From positions 58,116 through 122,115 of the forward strand of contig NZ_JADLJS010000012.1 of the NCBI RefSeq assembly GCF_015680405.1: DNA of 64,000 nt. The letters run 5' to 3'. The stretch comes from Pseudomonas pudica (GTDB lineage Bacteria; Pseudomonadota; Gammaproteobacteria; Pseudomonadales; Pseudomonadaceae). The notes beneath the pieces were generated by a model, which was not told the origin of the DNA, did no database searches, and saw only the letters and a program-made list of their open reading frames with translations. Shown here piece after piece: positions 59,775 to 64,000 of this stretch (position 1 is its first letter; every line of letters begins with the position of its first letter). The position numbers and the translations under genes are program-made.

Positions 59775-62465
59775 ATGAAAAGCCAACCCGATGCCGCCAG
59801 CCGTGTGGCGGCCGAGGTCGTCACGCAGTTACCCGTGCCCTCGCGGCTCGGCATGCTGCGTTTCGAAAGGCTCAACGAAGCCAGCTGGACCATGCTCTAC
59901 CTCGACCCGGCCTGCGAGCGCCAGTTCGGCCTGCACGCCGGCGACCTGTGCGCTCTGGTAGACGCACCCTATGCCAGCCTGATGGAACCCGAAGCCCGCT
60001 ATCGGCTGCACGACGAGATCCAGCTGCAACTGGCCCAGCGCGGCTACTACCGCGTGCGCTACACCTTGCACACGCCAACTGCATCGCTACGCCTGCTGGA
60101 GGCTGGGGAAGCCTACAAGCAGCACAACCGCCACCTGTTGCGCGGCTACCTGAGCGTGCTCGACGACCAGGCCGAAGATACTGGCGAGGCCGGTGCCAGC
60201 GACCTGGAATCGCGCAACAACCGCCTGCAATTGGCCCTGCAACTGAACCAGCGGGCGCAGCAGGAACAACTCGAGCACCTGGAACGGGTACGCGGGCAGC
60301 AGGACCTGATTCTGCGCCTGGCCCGCCAGCGCTATAGCGCCGGGAACTCGCTGCGGGAAGCCGCCCAGCTGATAACCCAGAGCGCCTGCGAGATCTACAA
60401 GGTGGACAGCGCCAGCATCTGGCACCTGGAAGACCAGCGCCTGGAGCCCATCATCGCCTGGTACCGGGATGCGCAAGAGCACCGCCAGCCCGAAGCAATC
60501 GATGCCAGCCACTTCCCCGATTACCTCGACGCGCTGCACGCCAGCCGCGCCATCGACGCCCACAATGCCGGCCACGACCCGCGCACCCGCGCCCTGGCGC
60601 AAAGCATGTGCCCGGAAAACAAGGCCATGCTCGATGCCAGTATCCGTGTCGATGGCCAGGTAGTCGGCGTGCTGTGCCTGGAACAGACCGGCCAGACACG
60701 GGCTTGGCAGTCGGACGAAATCGCCTTTGCCGGCGAACTGGCCGACCAGTTCGCCCAAGTCATCACCAACCACAACCGGCGCACCGCCGCCAGCGCCCTG
60801 CACCTGTTCCAGCGTGCGGTCGAGCAAAGCGCCAGCGCCTTCCTGCTGGTCAACCGCGACGGTGTGGTGGAGTACGTCAACCCCAGCTTTACCGCCATCA
60901 CCCAGTACAGCACCGAGGAAGTGCAAGGCCGCCACCTGGGCGAGCTGCCGGCGCTGGAAAACCTGAGCGAGCTGCTGTTCGACTCGCCGTCGAGCCTGGC
61001 CATGGGCAACAGCTGGCAGGGCGAGTTCAAGAGCCGGCGCAAGAACCTCGAGCCCTACTGGGGCCAGCTGTCGATTTCCAAGGTATACGGCGATAACCGT
61101 GAGCTGACTCACTACATCGGCATCTACGAAGACGTCACCCAGACCAAGCTGGCCCAGCAGCGCATCGAGCGCCTGGCCTACACCGACAACCTGACCAACC
61201 TGGGCAACCGCCCGGCGTTCATCCGCAGCCTGGACGAGCGCTTTGCCCGTGATGGCGAATACTCGATGTGCCTGCTGCTGGTGGATATCGACAACTTCAA
61301 GCGCATCAACGACAGCCTCGGCCACCAGACCGGCGACAAGCTGCTGATCAGCCTGGCCCGGCGCCTGCGCAACAGCCTGCACGCCGGCGGTATCCTGGCG
61401 CGCTTTGCCAGTAACGAGTTCGCCGTACTGCTCGACGACACCAGCCTGGAAGATGGCCAGGGCGTGGCTCAGCAATTGCTGCGCACCCTCGACAAGCCGA
61501 TGTTCGTCGACAACCAGTTGATCAACGTCACCGCCTCGGTGGGCCTGGCCTGTGCGCCACTTCATGGTGCCGACCCGGCCAGCCTGATGAAGAACGCCGG
61601 CCTGGCGTTGCACAAGGCCAAGGCCAACGGCAAGCACCAGGTGCAGGTGTTTACCGAAGTGCTCAATGCCGAAGCCAGCTACAAGCTGTTCGTCGAGAAC
61701 AACCTGCGTCGCGCCCTGACCCAGAACGAACTGGAGGTGTTCTACCAGCCCAAGCTGTGCCTGCGCAGCGGCCGCCTGCTGGGGCTGGAAGCACTGCTGC
61801 GCTGGAACCACCCCGAGCGCGGCATGATCCGCCCGGACCAGTTCATCAGCGTGGCGGAAGAAACCGGCCTGATCATCCCCATCGGCAAATGGGTGGTGCG
61901 CCAATCGTGCCGCATGAGCCAGCAACTGCGCCAGGCCGGCATGGGCAACCTGCATGTGGCCATCAACCTGTCGCCAAAGCAGTTCTCCGACCCGGACCTG
62001 GTGGCGTCGATCAGCACCATCCTCGAGGAAGAAGCCCTGCCCCCGCACCTGCTGGAGCTTGAGCTGACCGAAGGCCTGCTGCTGGAGGCCACCGAAGACA
62101 CCCACCGCCAGCTGGATGAGCTGAAGGCACTGGGCCTGACCCTGGCCATGGACGATTTCGGCACCGGTTATTCGTCGCTGAGCTACCTGAAGAAATTTCC
62201 GATCGACATCCTCAAGATCGACCGCAGCTTCATCAACGAGATCCCGGACAACCAGGACGACATGGAAATCACCTCGGCGGTGGTGGCCATGGCTCACAAC
62301 CTCAAGCTGAAGGTGGTGGCCGAGGGTATCGAGACGCCGGAGCAGCTGGCGTTCCTGCGCCGGCACCGCTGCGACGTGGGCCAGGGCTACCTGTTCGACC
62401 GGCCGATTCCGGGGCGCGAGCTGGCTGAACGGCTGAAGCGTTACCCGCGCGGTCCTCTGGCCTGA
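59775..62465 (+). CDS. PAS/GAF-sensing cyclic di-GMP protein with degenerate GGDEF and intact EAL
   Basis: The 896-residue soluble protein has an N-terminal PAS-like region (about 30-120), a coiled coil (about 140-180) and a GAF domain (about 185-335). A second PAS (about 340-455) ends in a PAC-like segment, followed by GGDEF (about 468-630) and EAL (about 645-890). The cyclase motif reads ASNEF (residues 545-549) instead of GGDEF, so it should not make cyclic di-GMP. The EAL keeps Glu672 in LEALLRW and [10 protein letters not shown], so phosphodiesterase activity is expected. The start is uncertain; an in-frame ATG at 59712 is the main alternative. Confidence 0.9.
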   Translation: MKSQPDAASRVAAEVVTQLPVPSRLGMLRFERLNEASWTMLYLDPACERQFGLHAGDLCALVDAPYASLMEPEARYRLHDEIQLQLAQRGYYRVRYTLHTPTASLRLLEAGEAYKQHNRHLLRGYLSVLDDQAEDTGEAGASDLESRNNRLQLALQLNQRAQQEQLEHLERVRGQQDLILRLARQRYSAGNSLREAAQLITQSACEIYKVDSASIWHLEDQRLEPIIAWYRDAQEHRQPEAIDASHFPDYLDALHASRAIDAHNAGHDPRTRALAQSMCPENKAMLDASIRVDGQVVGVLCLEQTGQTRAWQSDEIAFAGELADQFAQVITNHNRRTAASALHLFQRAVEQSASAFLLVNRDGVVEYVNPSFTAITQYSTEEVQGRHLGELPALENLSELLFDSPSSLAMGNSWQGEFKSRRKNLEPYWGQLSISKVYGDNRELTHYIGIYEDVTQTKLAQQRIERLAYTDNLTNLGNRPAFIRSLDERFARDGEYSMCLLLVDIDNFKRINDSLGHQTGDKLLISLARRLRNSLHAGGILARFASNEFAVLLDDTSLEDGQGVAQQLLRTLDKPMFVDNQLINVTASVGLACAPLHGADPASLMKNAGLALHKAKANGKHQVQVFTEVLNAEASYKLFVENNLRRALTQNELEVFYQPKLCLRSGRLLGLEALLRWNHPERGMIRPDQFISVAEETGLIIPIGKWVVRQSCRMSQQLRQAGMGNLHVAINLSPKQFSDPDLVASISTILEEEALPPHLLELELTEGLLLEATEDTHRQLDELKALGLTLAMDDFGTGYSSLSYLKKFPIDILKIDRSFINEIPDNQDDMEITSAVVAMAHNLKLKVVAEGIETPEQLAFLRRHRCDVGQGYLFDRPIPGRELAERLKRYPRGPLA

Positions 62466-62501
62466 CAGCCGCGCAAACCTCGGGCACTATAGAAACCATC
62501 A

Positions 62502-62591
62502 GGGCCCTATCGCCGGCAAGCCAGCTCCCACAGGGACCGCTCATATCCCAAAACCTTGGTATCCATGTGGGAGCTGGCTTGCCGTCGATGG
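62502..62591. repeat. Inverted REP pair, GCCGGCAAGCC subtype
   Basis: TATCGCCGGCAAGCCAGCTC and the inverted GGAGCTGGCTTGCCGTCGAT flank about 40 bases, before msrA. Confidence 0.85.
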
Positions 62592-62632
62592 CTCCACCAC
62601 CTATCCAACTGAATAAACACAGAGGAACCGCC

Positions 62633-63301
62633 ATGGTCCTGCGTTCGGAAATCCTGGTGAACAAAAATGTCATGCCAACCGCGGAGCAGGCCCTGCCTGG
62701 CCGCGAAACGCCAATGAAGCTGCCCGAGTTCCACTACGTGTTCAAAGACACGCCGCTGCTCGGCCCGTTCTTCGAAGGCGCCATCGACTTCGCCATCTTC
62801 GGCCTGGGCTGCTTCTGGGGCGCCGAGCGCCGCTTCTGGCAGCGTGAAGGCGTGGTCAGCACAGTGGTCGGCTACGCTGGCGGCTTCACCCCCAACCCTA
62901 CCTATGAAGAAGTGTGCTCGGGCCTGACCGGCCACACCGAAGTGGTGCTGGTGGTGTTCGACAAGGACAGGGTCAGCTACCGCGAGCTGCTGGCGATGTT
63001 CTGGGAACTGCACAACCCGACCCAGGGCATGCGCCAGGGCAACGACATCGGTACCCAGTACCGCTCGGCCATCTACTGCACCAGCCCTGAACAGCTGGAA
63101 CAGGCCAAGGCCAGCCGCGACGCCTTCCAGGCCGAACTGAGCAAGGCCGGCTTCGGTGAGATCACCACTGAAATCGACCAGGCACCGACCGTGTACTTCG
63201 CCGAGGCCTACCACCAGCAGTACCTGGCCAAGAACCCGGACGGCTACTGCGGTATCGGCGGTACCGGCGTGTGCCTGCCACCGAGCCTGCAGGGTAACTG
63301 A
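62633..63301 (+). CDS. msrA: Peptide-methionine (S)-S-oxide reductase
   Basis: MsrA reduces methionine S-sulfoxide in proteins. The 222-residue protein has the catalytic Cys in [14 protein letters not shown] and [17 protein letters not shown]. Resolving cysteines lie in [14 protein letters not shown] near the C-terminus. The N-terminal 50 residues are an extension also found in other gammaproteobacterial MsrA. The start is the ATG with GAGGA upstream. The gst gene follows after three bases. Confidence 0.95.
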   Translation: MVLRSEILVNKNVMPTAEQALPGRETPMKLPEFHYVFKDTPLLGPFFEGAIDFAIFGLGCFWGAERRFWQREGVVSTVVGYAGGFTPNPTYEEVCSGLTGHTEVVLVVFDKDRVSYRELLAMFWELHNPTQGMRQGNDIGTQYRSAIYCTSPEQLEQAKASRDAFQAELSKAGFGEITTEIDQAPTVYFAEAYHQQYLAKNPDGYCGIGGTGVCLPPSLQGN

Positions 63302-63304
63302 AGC

Positions 63305-63928
63305 ATGAGCACGATGACTTTGTTCCACTCGCCGTTGTCGCCTTTCGTGCGCAAGGTCATGGTGGTGTTGCACGAGACCGGCCAGCTTGAGCGCGTGCAG
63401 CTGCAGCCGGTGAATATCAGCCCGGTCAGCGGCGACCTACAGCTCAACCAGGATAACCCGATCGGCAAGATCCCGGCCCTGCGCCTGGAAGACGGCACCG
63501 TGCTGCATGACAGCCGGGTGATCTGCGAGTACCTCGACCTGCAGCACGTCGGCCTGCCGCTGCTGCCGCGTGAAGGCTCGGCGCGTTGGCGGCGCATGAC
63601 GCTGGTGTCGCAGGCCGATGCCATCATGGATGCGGCGGTGTCGAGCCGCTATGAGACCTTCCTGCGCCCTGAAGACAAGCGCTGGGAGGGTTGGCTGCAG
63701 GCACAGGGCGACAAGATCCGCCGTAGCCTGGCCAATCTGGAGCAGGAGCATTTGCCCGAGTTGATGTCCGGGTTCGACCTGGCAGCGATCGGCGTGGCCT
63801 GTGCGCTGGGGTATCTGGATTTGCGCCAGCCCGAGTTTGGCTGGCGTGAACACCAGCCTGGCTTGGCGGCGTGGTATGCCGAGGTGGCCAAGCGGCCTTC
63901 GATGGTGGCAACAGCACCGACAGCCTGA
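63305..63928 (+). CDS. Glutathione S-transferase family protein
   Basis: The 207-residue protein has a thioredoxin-fold N-terminal domain (TLFHSPLSPFVRKVMVVLHE; NPIGKIPALRLEDGTVLHDS with cis-Pro and the Glu/Asp-Ser glutathione site). A helical C-terminal domain follows. Ser in SPLSPFVRK is the likely catalytic residue. It lies three bases after msrA, so the two probably form an oxidative-stress operon. Substrate unknown. Confidence 0.92.
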   Translation: MSTMTLFHSPLSPFVRKVMVVLHETGQLERVQLQPVNISPVSGDLQLNQDNPIGKIPALRLEDGTVLHDSRVICEYLDLQHVGLPLLPREGSARWRRMTLVSQADAIMDAAVSSRYETFLRPEDKRWEGWLQAQGDKIRRSLANLEQEHLPELMSGFDLAAIGVACALGYLDLRQPEFGWREHQPGLAAWYAEVAKRPSMVATAPTA

Positions 63929-63929
63929 C

Positions 63930-64000
63930 GGGCCGCTATCGCCGGCAAGCCAGCTCCCACAGGTACTCACAGCTCTTGAATCCTGTGCTGTACCTGTGGG
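63930..64000. repeat. REP pair cut by the window end
   Basis: CTATCGCCGGCAAGCCAGCT and CCCACAGG form the left copy; the right copy begins at CCTGTGGG and runs off the end. GCCGGCAAGCC subtype. Confidence 0.75.

Noticed and set aside
1345..64000. Repeated 24-35 bp units as a possible CRISPR array
   Set aside because: The copies are inverted pairs scattered in separate gene gaps, not direct repeats with regular spacers, and no cas genes are present.

Overview
The window is GC-rich bacterial chromosome and reads as a member of the Pseudomonas putida group. The evidence is the pqqFABCDE cluster, the davBA lysine genes, the bioBFHCD operon, the waaF-waaC-waaG-waaP core-LPS operon next to glnE and aceEF, and many intergenic REP pairs of the type known from P. 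putida. It is mostly core chromosome. No insertion sequence, CRISPR array, integrase or prophage structural gene was seen.

Layout. 1-1.4 kb: tRNA 3' end, Lrp-type regulator, and a small DUF3077 gene whose leader resembles a C4 antisense RNA. 1.6-4.1 kb: davB-davA (lysine to 5-aminovalerate). 4.2-11.9 kb: pqqF, pqqA, pqqBCDE and an S9 peptidase (PQQ cofactor synthesis). 11.9-14.6 kb: Pmp3 peptide, class III aminotransferase and a divergent LysR gene. 14.9-20.2 kb: two acyl-CoA dehydrogenases flanking a membrane diguanylate cyclase. 20.5-25.5 kb: a small flagellar-rod-like protein and bioBFHCD. 25.6-30.1 kb: comF, a ModE-like regulator, srkA, rarD and gcvR. 30.5-36.0 kb: glcB, a lone receiver protein, and a cNMP/CBS/nucleotidyltransferase protein coupled to a DnaQ-like exonuclease. 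36.2-41.8 kb: an iron-uptake unit (ECF sigma, FecR, TonB receptor, PepSY protein, small membrane protein). 41.9-44.7 kb: a large toxin-like protein, probably accessory. 44.7-51.6 kb: the LPS inner-core operon with four kinase-like genes. 51.8-59.4 kb: glnE, divergent from aceE-aceF. 59.8-63.9 kb: a GGDEF/EAL protein, msrA and a glutathione S-transferase.

The most informative regulatory signals are these. (i) A leader before the DUF3077 gene has two antisense segments, each able to pair either inside the leader or with a downstream site, one being the Shine-Dalgarno. (ii) A BirA-type operator sits on the -35 box of the bioB promoter and inside the first codons of comF. (iii) Two overlapping PsrA-type boxes lie before one acyl-CoA dehydrogenase. 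(iv) Three 15-bp palindromes lie between glnE and aceE, two of them the same motif 52 bp apart. (v) Two perfect DnaA boxes and one near match lie between rarD and gcvR.

Domain names, catalytic residues and sites were read by eye. No database search or folding calculation was run.
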